Shown in pieces: positions 30,044 through 40,763 of a DNA stretch of 64,000 bases (positions within the stretch are counted from its first letter, which is position 1; every line of letters starts with the position of its first letter). This DNA comes from Allobosea psychrotolerans (GTDB lineage: Bacteria; Pseudomonadota; Alphaproteobacteria; Rhizobiales; Beijerinckiaceae), in contig NZ_PQFZ01000002.1 in the NCBI RefSeq assembly GCF_002917105.1, positions 62,001 to 126,000 on the forward strand, given 5' to 3'. The notes under the pieces are model-generated. The model was not told the DNA's origin, did not search any database, and saw only the letters and a list, made by a program, of their open reading frames with translations. A program made the position numbers and the translations under genes.

Positions 30044-31240
30044 TTACTCCGGTTCCGGCAAGCGGATCGTCGCGGTCGCCAGGGCAGCCAGGCCTTCTCC
30101 GCGCCCGGTGAAGCCCATGCGCTCGGAGGTCGTCGCCTTGATGGCGACCTGATCGATGCGGATCGCCGCCGCGGCGGCGATCGCGGCGCGGATCGCTTCG
30201 CGATGCGGGCCGACCTTGGGCGCCTCGCAGACGATGGTGAGATCGAGGAAGTCGATGCGCCCGCCGCGCCGCCTGACGCGCCCGGCTGCGAAGGCCAGGA
30301 ACTGTGTGGAGGCTGCGCCCTTCCATTGCGGGTCGCTGGGCGGGAAATGCGTGCCGATATCGCCCTCCGCCAAAGCGCCGAGAAGCGCATCCGTCAAGGC
30401 ATGCAGCGCGACATCGCCATCGGAATGGGCCAGCACACCGCGATCATGAGCGATGCGGACTCCGCCGAGCCAGACATGGTCACCATCGCCAAAGGCGTGG
30501 ACGTCATAGCCGGTGGCAACGCGCACATGGAGAGGCGCACCCTCGGCGCGATCGAAGTCTTGCGGATGGGTGAGCTTCACGTTGGCCGGGTCTCCGGGAA
30601 AGGTCTTCACAGGATGCCCGGCCCATTCCATCAAAGCCGCATCGTCGGTGAAGCCCGACAGGCCGGCGGCGCCGGCGGCTTCGTGCGCGGCCAGCAGAGC
30701 CTCGAAGTGGAACCCCTGAGGCGTCTGCACGCTGACGAGCGTATCGCGGGGCGGAGTCTCGGCGACGCGACCATCGCTACCGAGGCGCTTGATCGTGTCC
30801 GTCACCGGCAAAGCGGGGATGGCCGCGATCTCGCTTTGGAGCGCGCCGACCGCGCGGTGCATGAGTGCGGCGGTGACGAACGGGCGGGCGGCGTCATGGA
30901 CCAGCACGATGCCGTCGAAGCCGCTGGCGGCAAGTGCTTGCAGGCCCAGGCGCACGGAATCCTGGCGTGTCTCTCCCCCCTGCACCGGCGGGAGCAATTT
31001 TCCCACCGGCAGATCGGCGACGGCGTGGGCATAGCGTGCCTCATCGCCGGGCCCGATGACGACCATGACATGATTGATCGCAGCGTCAGCCAAAAAAGGC
31101 GTCAGGGCCTGCGCAAGAACTGGCCGGCCCGCAAGGGCACGGTATTGCTTGGGCAGGTCACCGCCGGCCCGCGACCCGCGCCCGGCGGCGACGATCAGGG
31201 CGGCGACGGCTGAGCGGCGGCTGCTTGTTTCTGTAAGCAC
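30044..31240 (-). CDS. ispDF: Bifunctional IspD/IspF enzyme of the MEP isoprenoid pathway
   Basis: 398 aa from the GTG at 31240. The N-terminal IspD half (cytidylyltransferase) shows [20 protein letters not shown] and [11 protein letters not shown]; the C-terminal IspF half (cyclodiphosphate synthase, about 240-398) shows [37 protein letters not shown] and [15 protein letters not shown]. It performs steps 3 and 5 toward IPP. The frame is open to 31411, but residues before the GTG cross a 17-bp tandem repeat and look non-coding; the fusion's normal size of about 400 aa supports the short start. TTG at 31246 is also possible. Confidence 0.93.
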   Translation of the reverse strand: MLTETSSRRSAVAALIVAAGRGSRAGGDLPKQYRALAGRPVLAQALTPFLADAAINHVMVVIGPGDEARYAHAVADLPVGKLLPPVQGGETRQDSVRLGLQALAASGFDGIVLVHDAARPFVTAALMHRAVGALQSEIAAIPALPVTDTIKRLGSDGRVAETPPRDTLVSVQTPQGFHFEALLAAHEAAGAAGLSGFTDDAALMEWAGHPVKTFPGDPANVKLTHPQDFDRAEGAPLHVRVATGYDVHAFGDGDHVWLGGVRIAHDRGVLAHSDGDVALHALTDALLGALAEGDIGTHFPPSDPQWKGAASTQFLAFAAGRVRRRGGRIDFLDLTIVCEAPKVGPHREAIRAAIAAAAAIRIDQVAIKATTSERMGFTGRGEGLAALATATIRLPEPE

Positions 31241-31243
31241 GAG

Positions 31244-31277
31244 CAATGGTCCAGCAGGGGCAATGGTCCAGCAGGGA
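31244..31277. repeat. 17-bp tandem direct repeat at the ispDF start
   Basis: CAATGGTCCAGCAGGGG (31244-31260) is followed at once by CAATGGTCCAGCAGGGA (31261-31277), 16 of 17 bases the same. The unit is not a multiple of three, so the duplication shifts the frame upstream of the ispDF start. Confidence 0.9.
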
Positions 31278-31423
31278 TTGGGTGATAGTGGCACGGCGCG
31301 CAATCGCCAAGTCCGCAGGCGAGATGCTCCGTATGCCCATGCGACAGAGGTGCGGCGATGATGCGCTGCAATATGTTTCGAGACCTCTTGCGCTCTCGCA
31401 GCAATGTCCAATAAATATGCATA

Positions 31424-32446
31424 ATGGAAGTTGCCTCAAATTCGAGCGCGGACGTAGCAACCCTGCCGGACGTCGCCCCGGTGTCGCGCGCTTTCCTGGC
31501 GCCGATGTCGGGCGTCACCGACATCGTGATGCGTCGGATCGCAGCGCGTCATGGCGCGGGCCTCGTCGTCTCCGAGATGGTCGCCTCCGACGAGTTCGTC
31601 AGGGGTAGCGAGGAGGCGCGCATCCGCGCCGAAGGAGCCGGGGTCTCTCCCCATGTCGTCCAGCTCGCCGGCTGCGATCCGCATTGGCTAGGCGAAGCGG
31701 CGCGGCTGGCTGAGGCGAACGGCGCGGCCATCGTCGATATCAACATGGGCTGCCCGGCCAAGAAGGTTACGGGCGGCTGGGCCGGCTCGGCGCTAATGCG
31801 CGATCTCGACCATGCGATCGCGCTCGTCGAAGCCGCGGTAAAGGCCGTGAGCGTGCCTGTCACGGTCAAGATGCGGCTGGGCTGGGATGATGCCTCGCGC
31901 AACGCGCCGGAATTGGCGCGCCGCGCCGTCGCATCGGGCGCATCGATGATCACTGTGCATGGCCGGACCCGACAGCAATTCTACAAGGGCGTTGCCGATT
32001 GGGGCGCTATCCGGGCAGTGCGCGAGCAGGGCGACTTTCCGCTTGTCGCCAATGGCGACATCCATGACGAGGATGATGCGCGCAAGTGCCTTGCCCAATC
32101 GGGGGCTGATTTCGTGATGGTCGGCCGCGCCGCGCTCGGCAGGCCATGGCTGGTCGGCGAGATCGGCGCTGCGCTTGCCGGGCGGGCGGTCCCGCCGCTC
32201 GGCCTCAGCCAGAAATTCGCTGTCGCGCGCGACCATTATGACGGGCTGCTCAGCCTGATGGGCATCGCCCATGGGGTGCGCCATGCCCGCAAGCATCTGG
32301 CTGCCTACGCCGACGAGGCCGTTGCAAGCGGCGGCCTGCCCGATCCCGAACAGCGGCGCGCGCTCCTGACCTCCGACGATCCGCATCTGGTGCTCGGGGC
32401 ATTGACGCGACTGTTTTCTCCCGAGCTCAGCCGCGCTGCGGCCTGA
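31424..32446 (+). CDS. dusB: tRNA-dihydrouridine synthase B
   Basis: A 340-aa FMN enzyme that reduces uridines in tRNA. Landmarks: [45 protein letters not shown] with the catalytic Cys, [23 protein letters not shown] and [10 protein letters not shown]. Formerly nifR3 in this lineage, where it heads the ntr operon; the same order is seen here. No ribosome binding site is evident before the ATG at 31424. It probably shares a transcript with ntrB, which begins 16 bp later. Confidence 0.96.
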   Translation: MEVASNSSADVATLPDVAPVSRAFLAPMSGVTDIVMRRIAARHGAGLVVSEMVASDEFVRGSEEARIRAEGAGVSPHVVQLAGCDPHWLGEAARLAEANGAAIVDINMGCPAKKVTGGWAGSALMRDLDHAIALVEAAVKAVSVPVTVKMRLGWDDASRNAPELARRAVASGASMITVHGRTRQQFYKGVADWGAIRAVREQGDFPLVANGDIHDEDDARKCLAQSGADFVMVGRAALGRPWLVGEIGAALAGRAVPPLGLSQKFAVARDHYDGLLSLMGIAHGVRHARKHLAAYADEAVASGGLPDPEQRRALLTSDDPHLVLGALTRLFSPELSRAAA

Positions 32447-32462
32447 CCGAAAGGTGTTGCGT

Positions 32463-33605
32463 ATGGCGATGGCGTTTTTCGATGGCGGTGGACGGGGCAG
32501 GGACGATTTCCTGCTCGATCCGATCGAGATGCAGGCCCTCAACGTGCTGCCGATGCCGGTCGTCGTGATCGGCGAGGGCCACGGCGTCCTCTACGCCAAC
32601 ACGGCCGCCGAGGACTTCTTCCAGTCCAGTGCCGTTGTGCTGAAGCGGCAGCGCATCGACGATCTGATCGCTTTCGGCTCACCGGTGCTGGCGCTGGTAG
32701 AGGAGGTGCAACGGCGCGGAGCGAGCGTCAGCGAATATCGGCTCGACCTCGGCTCGCCCCGTCTCGGCGTCGATCGCGTGGTCGATGTCTTTGCCTCTCC
32801 TTTGTCCAGCCAGAGCGATGCCGTCGTGCTCATGCTGCAAGAACGGACAATTGCTGAAAAAATGGACAGACAGCTGACCCACAGAGGGGCAGCACGTTCG
32901 ATCACCGCGCTGGGGGCCATGCTGGCCCATGAGATCAAGAACCCGCTATCGGGAATTCGCGGCGCGGCGCAGCTGCTTGAGGCCTCGGTACCCGACAGCG
33001 AACGCATGCTGACGCAGTTGATCTGCGACGAGACCGACCGGATCGTGAAGCTCGTGGAACGGGTCGAGCTCTTCGGCGACGAGCGTCCGAGCGAGCGCGA
33101 TGCCGTCAATGTGCATGACGTGCTCGACCATGTGAAACGACTGGCGCAATCGGGCTTTGCGCGCCACATCCGCTTCAACGAGGTCTACGATCCGTCCTTG
33201 CCGCCAGTGGCGGGCAATCGCGATCAGCTCGTTCAGGTCCTTCTGAACTTGATGAAGAACGCAGCCGAAGCCATTGGAATGCAAGCGATCGATGGCGAGA
33301 TCACGCTGACGACCGCCTACCGGCCAGGCATCCGGATGCAGCTTGCCGGATCGCCGGGCCGGATCGCCCTGCCGCTCGAGATCGGCATCCGCGACAACGG
33401 ACCGGGCGTGCCTTCGGACCTGCTGCCGCATCTGTTCGATCCCTTCGTCACCACCAAGGCGCAAGGCAGTGGCCTTGGACTTGCACTCGTTGCCAAGGTG
33501 ATCGGCGATCATGGCGGAATCGTCGAATGCGAATCCGTTCCTCGCCGCACCACGTTTCGAATTCTGCTGCCTCTGCACCAGCCCCGGGCGCGGCAGACAG
33601 TTTAA
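32463..33605 (+). CDS. ntrB: Nitrogen regulation sensor kinase NtrB
   Basis: 380 aa from the ATG at 32463 (an in-frame GTG lies at 32454). An N-terminal PAS domain (about 25-125, [22 protein letters not shown]) is followed by the H-box [20 protein letters not shown] with His156 and an HATPase domain with N-box [32 protein letters not shown] and GSGLGLALV. It is cytoplasmic. It phosphorylates NtrC under nitrogen limitation and is switched by P-II (GlnB). Confidence 0.96.
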   Translation: MAMAFFDGGGRGRDDFLLDPIEMQALNVLPMPVVVIGEGHGVLYANTAAEDFFQSSAVVLKRQRIDDLIAFGSPVLALVEEVQRRGASVSEYRLDLGSPRLGVDRVVDVFASPLSSQSDAVVLMLQERTIAEKMDRQLTHRGAARSITALGAMLAHEIKNPLSGIRGAAQLLEASVPDSERMLTQLICDETDRIVKLVERVELFGDERPSERDAVNVHDVLDHVKRLAQSGFARHIRFNEVYDPSLPPVAGNRDQLVQVLLNLMKNAAEAIGMQAIDGEITLTTAYRPGIRMQLAGSPGRIALPLEIGIRDNGPGVPSDLLPHLFDPFVTTKAQGSGLGLALVAKVIGDHGGIVECESVPRRTTFRILLPLHQPRARQTV

Positions 33606-33625
33606 GGCCTACAGGACCACAGTGA

Positions 33626-35074
33626 ATGCCGACCGGTAACATTCTCGTCGCGGACGACGACGCCGCGATCCGCACCGTCCTCAATCAAGCCCTGGCTCGG
33701 GCCGGATATGAGGTGCGGACCACCGGCCAGGCGGCGACGCTCTGGACCTGGGCCGCGCAGGGCCTCGGCGATCTCATCATCACCGATGTGGTGATGCCCG
33801 ACGGCAACGCCTTCGACCTGCTGCCGCGCATCAAGCGGGTGCGCCCCGAGCTGCCGATCATCGTGATGAGCGCGCAGAACACCTTCATGACGGCGATCAA
33901 GGCCTCCGAGCGCGGCGCCTATGAGTATCTGCCCAAGCCCTTCGACCTGAAGGAGCTCGTCGCCATCGTCGGGCGCGCCCTGTCGCGGCCGCGCGGCGAT
34001 GGGGGCAGGGCCAATGCGGCCGAGCCCGACGATATTCCCCTGATCGGCCGCTCGCCGGCGATGCAGGACGTCTACCGCGCGCTTGCCCGACTGATGCCGA
34101 TCGACCTCACCGTAATGATCAACGGCGAGTCCGGCACCGGCAAGGAGCTGGTCGCGCGGGCGCTGCACGATTACGGCAAGCGCAAGAACGGTCCGTTCGT
34201 GGCGATCAACATGGCCGCGATCCCGAAGGACCTGATCGAATCCGAATTGTTCGGCCATGAGAAGGGCGCCTTCACCGGCGCGTTGACACGCTCGTCCGGC
34301 CGCTTCGAGCAGGCCGAGGGCGGCACACTCTTCCTCGACGAGATCGGCGACATGCCGATGGAGGCTCAAACGCGCCTGCTGCGCGTGCTGCAGCAGGGCG
34401 AATACACCACCGTCGGCGGCCGGACGCCGATAAAGACCAATGTCCGCATCGTGGCCGCGACCAACAAGGATCTGCGCATCTCGATCGCGCAGGGGCTGTT
34501 CCGCGAGGATCTGTTCTTCCGGCTCAACGTGGTGCCGATCCGCCTGCCGCCCCTGCGCGAGCGCGTCGAGGATATTCCGGATCTGGCGCGCCATTTCTTC
34601 TCGCTGGTCGAGAAGGAGGGACTGCCGCACAAGCAGATCGATTCGGAAGCGATGGACGTGATGCGGCGCTATCGCTGGCCCGGCAACGTCCGCGAGCTCG
34701 AAAATCTCGTCCGCAGGCTTGCCGCGCTCTATCCGCAGGAGACGATCACGGCGCCGATCGTCGATGCGGAGCTCCAGCCGGCTTCGCCGACGACGAGCTT
34801 CTCGGGTGGAACCGCGCCCGAGCGGGCCGAGACGCTGTCGGGCTCGGTCGAGCGCCATCTCAACCAGTATTTCGGCGGCTTCGGCGACAATATCCCGCCG
34901 CCTGGCCTGTATCACCGCATTCTGCGCGAGGTCGAGCCGCCTTTGATCGCTGCGGCCCTGGCCGCGACGCGGGGCAACCAGATCCGTGCCGCCGAATTAC
35001 TCGGCCTGAATCGCAATACGCTGCGCAAGAAGATCCGCGAATTGGACATGCAGGTCGTGCGCTCGCCGCGCTGA
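33626..35074 (+). CDS. ntrC: Nitrogen regulation response regulator NtrC
   Basis: 482 aa: receiver domain with Asp54 (ITDVVMPDG), AAA+ domain with Walker A GESGTGKE (167-174) and the sigma-54 contact motif GAFTGA (214-219), and a C-terminal Fis-type HTH ([21 protein letters not shown]). Once phosphorylated by NtrB it activates sigma-54 promoters for nitrogen assimilation. It starts 20 bp after ntrB. Confidence 0.97.
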   Translation: MPTGNILVADDDAAIRTVLNQALARAGYEVRTTGQAATLWTWAAQGLGDLIITDVVMPDGNAFDLLPRIKRVRPELPIIVMSAQNTFMTAIKASERGAYEYLPKPFDLKELVAIVGRALSRPRGDGGRANAAEPDDIPLIGRSPAMQDVYRALARLMPIDLTVMINGESGTGKELVARALHDYGKRKNGPFVAINMAAIPKDLIESELFGHEKGAFTGALTRSSGRFEQAEGGTLFLDEIGDMPMEAQTRLLRVLQQGEYTTVGGRTPIKTNVRIVAATNKDLRISIAQGLFREDLFFRLNVVPIRLPPLRERVEDIPDLARHFFSLVEKEGLPHKQIDSEAMDVMRRYRWPGNVRELENLVRRLAALYPQETITAPIVDAELQPASPTTSFSGGTAPERAETLSGSVERHLNQYFGGFGDNIPPPGLYHRILREVEPPLIAAALAATRGNQIRAAELLGLNRNTLRKKIRELDMQVVRSPR

Positions 35075-35204
35075 GGCTTATGCAAGGGCGGCCGCGCCGC
35101 CTTTCATATGTCGCATTTTGACAACACCGTTGCGGCGGCGCATCTATGCCGCCTGCAAGCTTGGATGTCCGTCCGCGCTTGCTGCACCGGAGTTGTCGAA
35201 GACC

Positions 35205-37493
35205 GTGTCAGCCTCGATCAGCGATGTCAGAATCATGCCGCGTGGGGAGGACCCGCCACGCCGTGTGTCGGGCTGGCTCGGCGCGGTCGTCGTCGTTTTC
35301 GCGCTTGTCTCGGCGCTCGTCACCTTCCTGGTACTGTCAGGCGTCACGCCGATTGCCCCGGTCCATGAGGTGGTCGTCGGCGTCTTCATCCTCAATGCCC
35401 TGCTGATCCTGCTGCTGCTCGTCATCGTCGCTTTCGAGACGGCGGTGTTGATCCGGGCGCGGCGCGCCGGCGCTGCCGCAGCCGGCCTGCACGTCAGAAT
35501 CGTCGGTCTTTTCAGCATCATTGCGACATTGCCTGCGATTCTGGTCGCGGTGATCGCGACCGTGACCATCGAGCGCGGGCTGGAGCCCTGGTTCTCCGAC
35601 CGGATGCGCGACGCCATCTTCAAATCGGTCGAGGTCGCCGATGCCTACGCGGCGGGGCAGTGCAAGTCGCTGGGGCGCGAGATCCGGATCTTCGCCGACG
35701 ACCTGGCACGCGCGAAGCCTGCCTTCGATGTCGACCGCAAATGGTTCGAGAACTTCCTGACGGCGCGGGCGACCGCGCTCGGCGTGCCGGTGGCGGCGAT
35801 CATGAGCCCGCCCGACAAGGTTCTGGTGCGGGCGAATATCGACATTCTGCGCGATGCGCCCAAGCCGGACCAGGCTGCCTTCGACGATGCGCAATCGGCC
35901 CCGGAGCCGATCTGCGTCGTGCCCGAGACCAGCCGGATCTTTGGCGCGCTCGTCAAATTGCCGGCCTATGACAACGGTTTTCTCTATATCGCCCGCGAGG
36001 TCGATCCGCTCGCGGTCGAGTTTCCCGCCGTCGCGCGCGGAGCGGCGGTCGAATATCTCGCCATCGACGCCCGGCGTAAGGGCGTGCAGATCGCCTTCGC
36101 CTCGATGTACGGGCTGATCGCGGTCATCCTGCTGCTCTCGGCGATCTGGCTCGGGCTCAGCTTCGCCAACGGCCTCGTCGCGCCGATTCGGCGGATGATC
36201 CATGCGACCGACCAGGTCTCCAGCGGCAATTTCTATGTCCAGGTGCCGATCCGGCGATCGGAGGGGGATCTTGCCCATCTCGGCGAGACCTTCAACAAGA
36301 TGACGGCGGAGCTGCGCCGGCAGCGCGACGGCCTGGTGACCGCGAGCGAGGTGATCGACCGACGACGACGCTTCACCGAGACGGTTCTGTCGGGCGTGTC
36401 TTCGGGCGTCGTTGGTCTCGATGGCGACGGCCATATCACCATCATCAACCGCTCCGCCGAGGGGCTGCTCGGCACGGGTGGGCGGGTCTTCGGCGAGCCG
36501 ATCGCACAGGTCGCTCCCGAGATCGCCGCCTTCGTCGGCGATGCGCTGCACGGCCGCCAGCGGCAGAGCGCAGGCCAGGTCGCGATCACGCGAGCCGGGC
36601 GCGATCGGATGGTCAATGTCCGGGCCGTTCGCGAAGGCGAGGGGACGGGCGCCGGGCTCGTGGTGACGCTCGACGACATCACCGATCTGGTCTCGGCGCA
36701 GCGCACGGCCGCCTGGGCCGATGTCGCGCGCCGCATCGCCCATGAGATCAAGAACCCGCTGACGCCGATCCAGCTCTCGGCCGAGCGCATTCGCCGCAAA
36801 TTCGGCCGCGTCATCGTCGAGGACAAGGAGATCTTCGATCAGTGCACCGCCACCATTGTCCGCCAGGTCGAGGATATCCGGCGCATGGTCGATGAATTCT
36901 CCTCGTTCGCGCGCATGCCCAAGCCATCGCTGTCGCGCGACGATATCGTCGAGACGGTGCGCCAGATCATCTTCCTGATGCGGGTTGGCAACCCCGAGCT
37001 GACGATTTCGGAGAACTTGCCGGCGACGCCCGTGTTGGCCCAGTTCGACCGCCGATTGATCTCGCAGGCACTCACCAATGTGATCAAGAACGCGACGGAG
37101 GCGATCGAGGCCGTGCCGATGGAGGAGCGTGGCCCCGGCCAGATCGAGGTCGCGTTCGCGCGTCATGAGGATGGCCGGATCGTCATCGACGTGGTCGACA
37201 ACGGCAAGGGCCTCCCGGCCGACCAGCGCCAGAAGCTGCTGGAGCCCTATATGACGACGCGCGAGGGCGGCACCGGGTTGGGACTGGCGATCGTGGGCAA
37301 GATTCTGGAGGACCATGGCGGCGGGATCGAGCTTCTCGACCGGCCCGACGCTGCGGAAGGACGGCGCGGAGCGCGCGTCCGGCTCTGGTTCCCCGAAACC
37401 GGTCCCGCTGAGGATCCGGACAACGAGACTGCGAATGGCCGCGATACGAACGCGCCCGACGCCCGAGACAAGCGAAATGGAATTGCCGTATGA
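35205..37493 (+). CDS. ntrY: Nitrogen regulation sensor kinase NtrY
   Basis: A membrane histidine kinase, 762 aa from the GTG used here. Two N-terminal transmembrane helices (GWLGAVVVVFALVSALVTFL and a second near VFILNALLILLLLVIVA), a third near IVGLFSIIATLPAILVAVIA, a periplasmic part, a fourth helix near LIAVILLLSAIWLGLSF, then HAMP, PAS, H-box [21 protein letters not shown], and HATPase with GTGLGLAIVGKILEDHGG. It pairs with NtrX. The start is uncertain: TTG 35118, GTG 35205 (GGAG at 35189) and ATG 35235 are all possible. Confidence 0.95.
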   Translation: MSASISDVRIMPRGEDPPRRVSGWLGAVVVVFALVSALVTFLVLSGVTPIAPVHEVVVGVFILNALLILLLLVIVAFETAVLIRARRAGAAAAGLHVRIVGLFSIIATLPAILVAVIATVTIERGLEPWFSDRMRDAIFKSVEVADAYAAGQCKSLGREIRIFADDLARAKPAFDVDRKWFENFLTARATALGVPVAAIMSPPDKVLVRANIDILRDAPKPDQAAFDDAQSAPEPICVVPETSRIFGALVKLPAYDNGFLYIAREVDPLAVEFPAVARGAAVEYLAIDARRKGVQIAFASMYGLIAVILLLSAIWLGLSFANGLVAPIRRMIHATDQVSSGNFYVQVPIRRSEGDLAHLGETFNKMTAELRRQRDGLVTASEVIDRRRRFTETVLSGVSSGVVGLDGDGHITIINRSAEGLLGTGGRVFGEPIAQVAPEIAAFVGDALHGRQRQSAGQVAITRAGRDRMVNVRAVREGEGTGAGLVVTLDDITDLVSAQRTAAWADVARRIAHEIKNPLTPIQLSAERIRRKFGRVIVEDKEIFDQCTATIVRQVEDIRRMVDEFSSFARMPKPSLSRDDIVETVRQIIFLMRVGNPELTISENLPATPVLAQFDRRLISQALTNVIKNATEAIEAVPMEERGPGQIEVAFARHEDGRIVIDVVDNGKGLPADQRQKLLEPYMTTREGGTGLGLAIVGKILEDHGGGIELLDRPDAAEGRRGARVRLWFPETGPAEDPDNETANGRDTNAPDARDKRNGIAV

Positions 37494-38857
37494 GCGCCGA
37501 TATTCTGGTTGTCGATGATGAAGTCGATATTCGCGAGCTGGTGGCCGGCCTGCTTGAGGACGAGGGCTACCGCACGCGCAAGGCAGGCTCCGCCGATGAG
37601 GCGCTCGCGGCGATCGCGGCGCGCAGGCCCAACCTCGTCTTCCTCGACATCTGGCTGCAAGGCAGTCGGCTCGACGGTCTGCAGGTGCTCGAGCTGATCA
37701 AGGAGAGCCATCCCGATCTCGCGGTGGTGATGATCTCGGGCCATGGCAACATCGAGACGGCGGTCTCGGCGATCAAGAGCGGCGCCTATGACTTCATCGA
37801 GAAGCCGTTCAAGGCCGACCGACTCGTGCTGGTCGCGGAACGGGCGCTCGAGGCCTCTCGGCTCAGGCGCGAGGTCCGCGAGCTGAAGAAGGGCTCGGTG
37901 CAGGCGAGCCGGATCGTCGGCCACTCGACCGTGGTCAATCAGTTGCGCCAGACGATCGAGCGCGTCGCCCCCACCAATGCCCGCGTGCTGATCAGCGGCG
38001 AGCCGGGCTGCGGCAAGGAATTGACGGCGCGCACGCTGCACGAAGCGTCGAGCCGCTCTTCGGCGCCGTTCATCGTCATCAATGCGGCAACGATCACGCC
38101 CGACACGATGGAGGAGGAACTCTTCGGCGTCGAGGGCGGAGAAGGCCGCACACGCCGCGTCGGCGCGCTCGAGGAGGCGCATGGCGGCTCGCTCTACATC
38201 GACGAGATCGGCGATATGCCGCGCGAGACGCAAAACCGCATCCTGCGCGTGCTGGTCGACCAGAATTTTCAGCGCGTCGGCGGCGCAACGCGCGTGCATG
38301 TCGATGTGCGGATCATTTCCTCGACCAGCCGCGATCTGGCTCAGCTGATCAGCGAGGGGCAATTCCGTGAAGATCTCTATCACCGCCTCAGCGTCGTGCC
38401 GGTCAAGGTGCCGGCGCTGTCGGAGCGGCGCGAGGACGTCCCGGAACTGATCGAGTTCTTCATGGACCAGATCTCGGTCGCGACCGGCCTGCCGAAGCGG
38501 CGCATCGGCTCGGACGCGATGGCCGTGCTGCAGTCGCATGAATGGCCAGGTAACGTCCGCGAGCTGCGCAACAATGTCGAGCGATTGATGATCCTGACCA
38601 AGGGCGATCCGACGGCGGACGTCACGGTCGAGATGCTGCCGGCCGAGGTCGGCGCCATGGTGCCGACGACGCCGTCCGGCTCGGGCGGCGAACGGCTGAT
38701 GAGCCTGCCGCTGCGCGATGCGCGCGAGATCTTCGAGCGCGAATATCTGATCGCCCAGATCGCCCGCTTTTCCGGCAATATCTCGCGAACCGCCGAGTTC
38801 ATCGGGATGGAGCGCTCGGCCTTGCATCGCAAGCTGAAGTCGCTCGGGGTCGGTTAA
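37490..38857 (+). CDS. ntrX: Response regulator NtrX
   Basis: 455 aa: receiver with Asp53 (FLDIWLQGS), AAA+ domain with Walker A GEPGCGKE (170-177) and a C-terminal Fis-type HTH (SRTAEFIGMERSALHRKL). The stretch where NtrC has GAFTGA reads GVEGGEGRTRRVGALEEA here, so the sigma-54 contact loop is missing, as described for alphaproteobacterial NtrX proteins; it probably acts without sigma-54. The ATGA overlap with ntrY (37490-37493) implies translational coupling. Confidence 0.96.
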   Translation: MSADILVVDDEVDIRELVAGLLEDEGYRTRKAGSADEALAAIAARRPNLVFLDIWLQGSRLDGLQVLELIKESHPDLAVVMISGHGNIETAVSAIKSGAYDFIEKPFKADRLVLVAERALEASRLRREVRELKKGSVQASRIVGHSTVVNQLRQTIERVAPTNARVLISGEPGCGKELTARTLHEASSRSSAPFIVINAATITPDTMEEELFGVEGGEGRTRRVGALEEAHGGSLYIDEIGDMPRETQNRILRVLVDQNFQRVGGATRVHVDVRIISSTSRDLAQLISEGQFREDLYHRLSVVPVKVPALSERREDVPELIEFFMDQISVATGLPKRRIGSDAMAVLQSHEWPGNVRELRNNVERLMILTKGDPTADVTVEMLPAEVGAMVPTTPSGSGGERLMSLPLRDAREIFEREYLIAQIARFSGNISRTAEFIGMERSALHRKLKSLGVG

Positions 38858-39021
38858 GCGGCGGCTAAGCGCTTATTGCATGTCCGTCTGCACGATACGC
38901 AGGCGTCATGCGCAAATAGGATGCGGCATCGCCCTTGCTTTGTCATAGAACTCGACGATCTAATGCAGGATCGGTGTTTCGAAGCGGCGCGCTCAGTGTG
39001 TGACCCCGAACGAAACGAAAT

Positions 39022-39051
39022 GGATCGCGGGTGCAACCCGATGAGCGATCC
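39022..39051 (+). promoter_or_regulatory. Stem-loop in the hfq leader
   Basis: GGATCGC (39022-39028) pairs with GCGATCC (39045-39051), and inside it GGGT (39029-39032) pairs with ACCC (39036-39039) over a GCA loop. The structure ends about 18 bases before the hfq ATG, next to the AGGGGC that should be the ribosome binding site. It may take part in control of hfq translation. Confidence 0.45.
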
Positions 39052-39069
39052 CAACAATAGGGGCTACCC

Positions 39070-39318
39070 ATGGCCGCAGAGCGGGCACAAAACCTTCAGG
39101 ACACTTTCCTCAATCACGTTCGCAAGCAGAAGATTCCTCTGACGATCTTCCTCGTCAACGGCGTGAAGCTGCAGGGCGTCGTTACCTGGTTTGACAATTT
39201 CTGCGTGCTGCTGCGCCGCGACGGGCATTCGCAACTCGTCTACAAGCATGCGATCTCGACGATCATGCCGGGCCACCCCGTGCAGCTGTTCGAGCCCGAG
39301 GAAGTGGACAAGGCCTGA
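39070..39318 (+). CDS. hfq: RNA chaperone Hfq
   Basis: An 82-aa Sm-like hexamer subunit that helps small RNAs pair with mRNAs. Sm1 ([20 protein letters not shown]) and Sm2 ([12 protein letters not shown]) are complete, with the distal-face and proximal-site residues of the family. It sits between ntrX and hflX, a conserved order. A 212-bp gap from ntrX with its own leader hairpin suggests a separate promoter. Confidence 0.98.
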   Translation: MAAERAQNLQDTFLNHVRKQKIPLTIFLVNGVKLQGVVTWFDNFCVLLRRDGHSQLVYKHAISTIMPGHPVQLFEPEEVDKA

Positions 39319-39323
39319 GCCTC

Positions 39324-40715
39324 ATGGCCGGTCGCGACGGGGCAGACGAGACCGAGAAGACCGTCAAGCCGCTCGACGAGATCGAACGCGACATTGCGGT
39401 CAATACGCGCGCCTATGTCGTCGGGCCTTACTCGCAGCGCCGCGGCGCCGCGGGCAGCGCCGACACGAATCAGCGCTCCTTCGCCGCACGGCTCGATGAA
39501 GCCGTCGGCCTCGCCGCTGCCATCGATCTGACCGTCGTCGAACCGATCCAGGTTCTGCTCACGGCGTTTCGCCCCGCCACCTATCTCGGCAAGGGCAAGG
39601 TCGAGGAGCTGGCCGAGCGCATCAAGATCGAGGAAATCGGCCTCGTCGTGATGGATTGCGCGCTGTCGCCGGTGCAGCAGCGCAATCTCGAGAAAGCCTT
39701 CGGCTGCAAGGTGATCGACCGCACCGGCCTGATCCTCGAGATCTTCGGTCGGCGGGCGCGCACACGCGAAGGCACGCTGCAGGTCGAGCTTGCCCATCTC
39801 AACTACCAGAAGAGCCGACTGGTGCGGTCCTGGACCCATCTCGAGCGCCAGCGCGGTGGCTTCGGCTTCCTCGGTGGCCCCGGCGAGACGCAGATCGAGG
39901 CGGACCGGCGCATCATCCAGGAGCGCATGACCAAGATCGAGCGCGATCTCGAGAGCGTGAAGCGGACCCGCTCGCTCCACCGCGTCAGCCGTAAACGCGT
40001 GCCTTATCCGGTAGTTGCACTGGTTGGTTACACAAACGCCGGAAAATCGACGCTGTTCAACCGGCTGACCTCGGCCGAGGTGCTGGCGCAGGACATGCTG
40101 TTTGCCACGCTCGACCCGACCGCGCGCGCAATCAAGCTGCCGCATGGCGCGCGGATCATGCTCTCGGACACGGTCGGCTTCATCTCGGACCTGCCGACGC
40201 AGCTCGTCGCGGCGTTCCGTGCGACGCTGGAGGACGCGATCGAGGCCGATGTGCTGCTGCATGTCCGCGACGTGGCCCATGAGGATACGCAGGCCCAGGC
40301 AGCCGACGTGCAAGGCATCCTGCGCGATCTCGGCATCGATCCCGACGATGGCCAGCGCGTGATCGAAGTCTGGAACAAGTCGGACCTGCTCGATAGCTCG
40401 GAACGCGAGCGCCAGCTTGGCCTCGTCGCGCTGAAGCCCGAAGCCTCACGGCCGGTGCTGGTCTCAGCCTTGACCGGCGACGGCATCGCCAGGCTGACGG
40501 ACGCGATCGAGGCGCGCATTGCCAGGAGCCGGCCGGTCTACCGGCTGGTGCTGGCGCCCGGCGACGGTAAATCGCTTGCCTGGCTGCACGCCAATGGTGA
40601 AATCCTGGAGCGGGCGGATGCCGAGGACGGGGCGCTGAGCCTCATCGTACGGCTGCCGCCCGAGCGCGAAGGCGCCTTTGGCGCGCGGTTCCCGGAGGCG
40701 GAGCGGCAAAGCTAG
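39324..40715 (+). CDS. hflX: GTPase HflX
   Basis: A 463-aa ribosome-associated GTPase. The N-terminal HflX domain includes [13 protein letters not shown]; the G domain has G1 GYTNAGKS near residue 234, a G3-like [10 protein letters not shown], and G4 NKSD. HflX binds 50S subunits and splits stalled ribosomes. It starts 5 bp after hfq, so the pair is co-transcribed. An acidic 15-residue N-terminal extension precedes the conserved part. Confidence 0.97.
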   Translation: MAGRDGADETEKTVKPLDEIERDIAVNTRAYVVGPYSQRRGAAGSADTNQRSFAARLDEAVGLAAAIDLTVVEPIQVLLTAFRPATYLGKGKVEELAERIKIEEIGLVVMDCALSPVQQRNLEKAFGCKVIDRTGLILEIFGRRARTREGTLQVELAHLNYQKSRLVRSWTHLERQRGGFGFLGGPGETQIEADRRIIQERMTKIERDLESVKRTRSLHRVSRKRVPYPVVALVGYTNAGKSTLFNRLTSAEVLAQDMLFATLDPTARAIKLPHGARIMLSDTVGFISDLPTQLVAAFRATLEDAIEADVLLHVRDVAHEDTQAQAADVQGILRDLGIDPDDGQRVIEVWNKSDLLDSSERERQLGLVALKPEASRPVLVSALTGDGIARLTDAIEARIARSRPVYRLVLAPGDGKSLAWLHANGEILERADAEDGALSLIVRLPPEREGAFGARFPEAERQS

Positions 40716-40763
40716 GCGTCCAAGCGCCGCGGATAATGTGATCTCGGCCGAGGAGCACATCGC

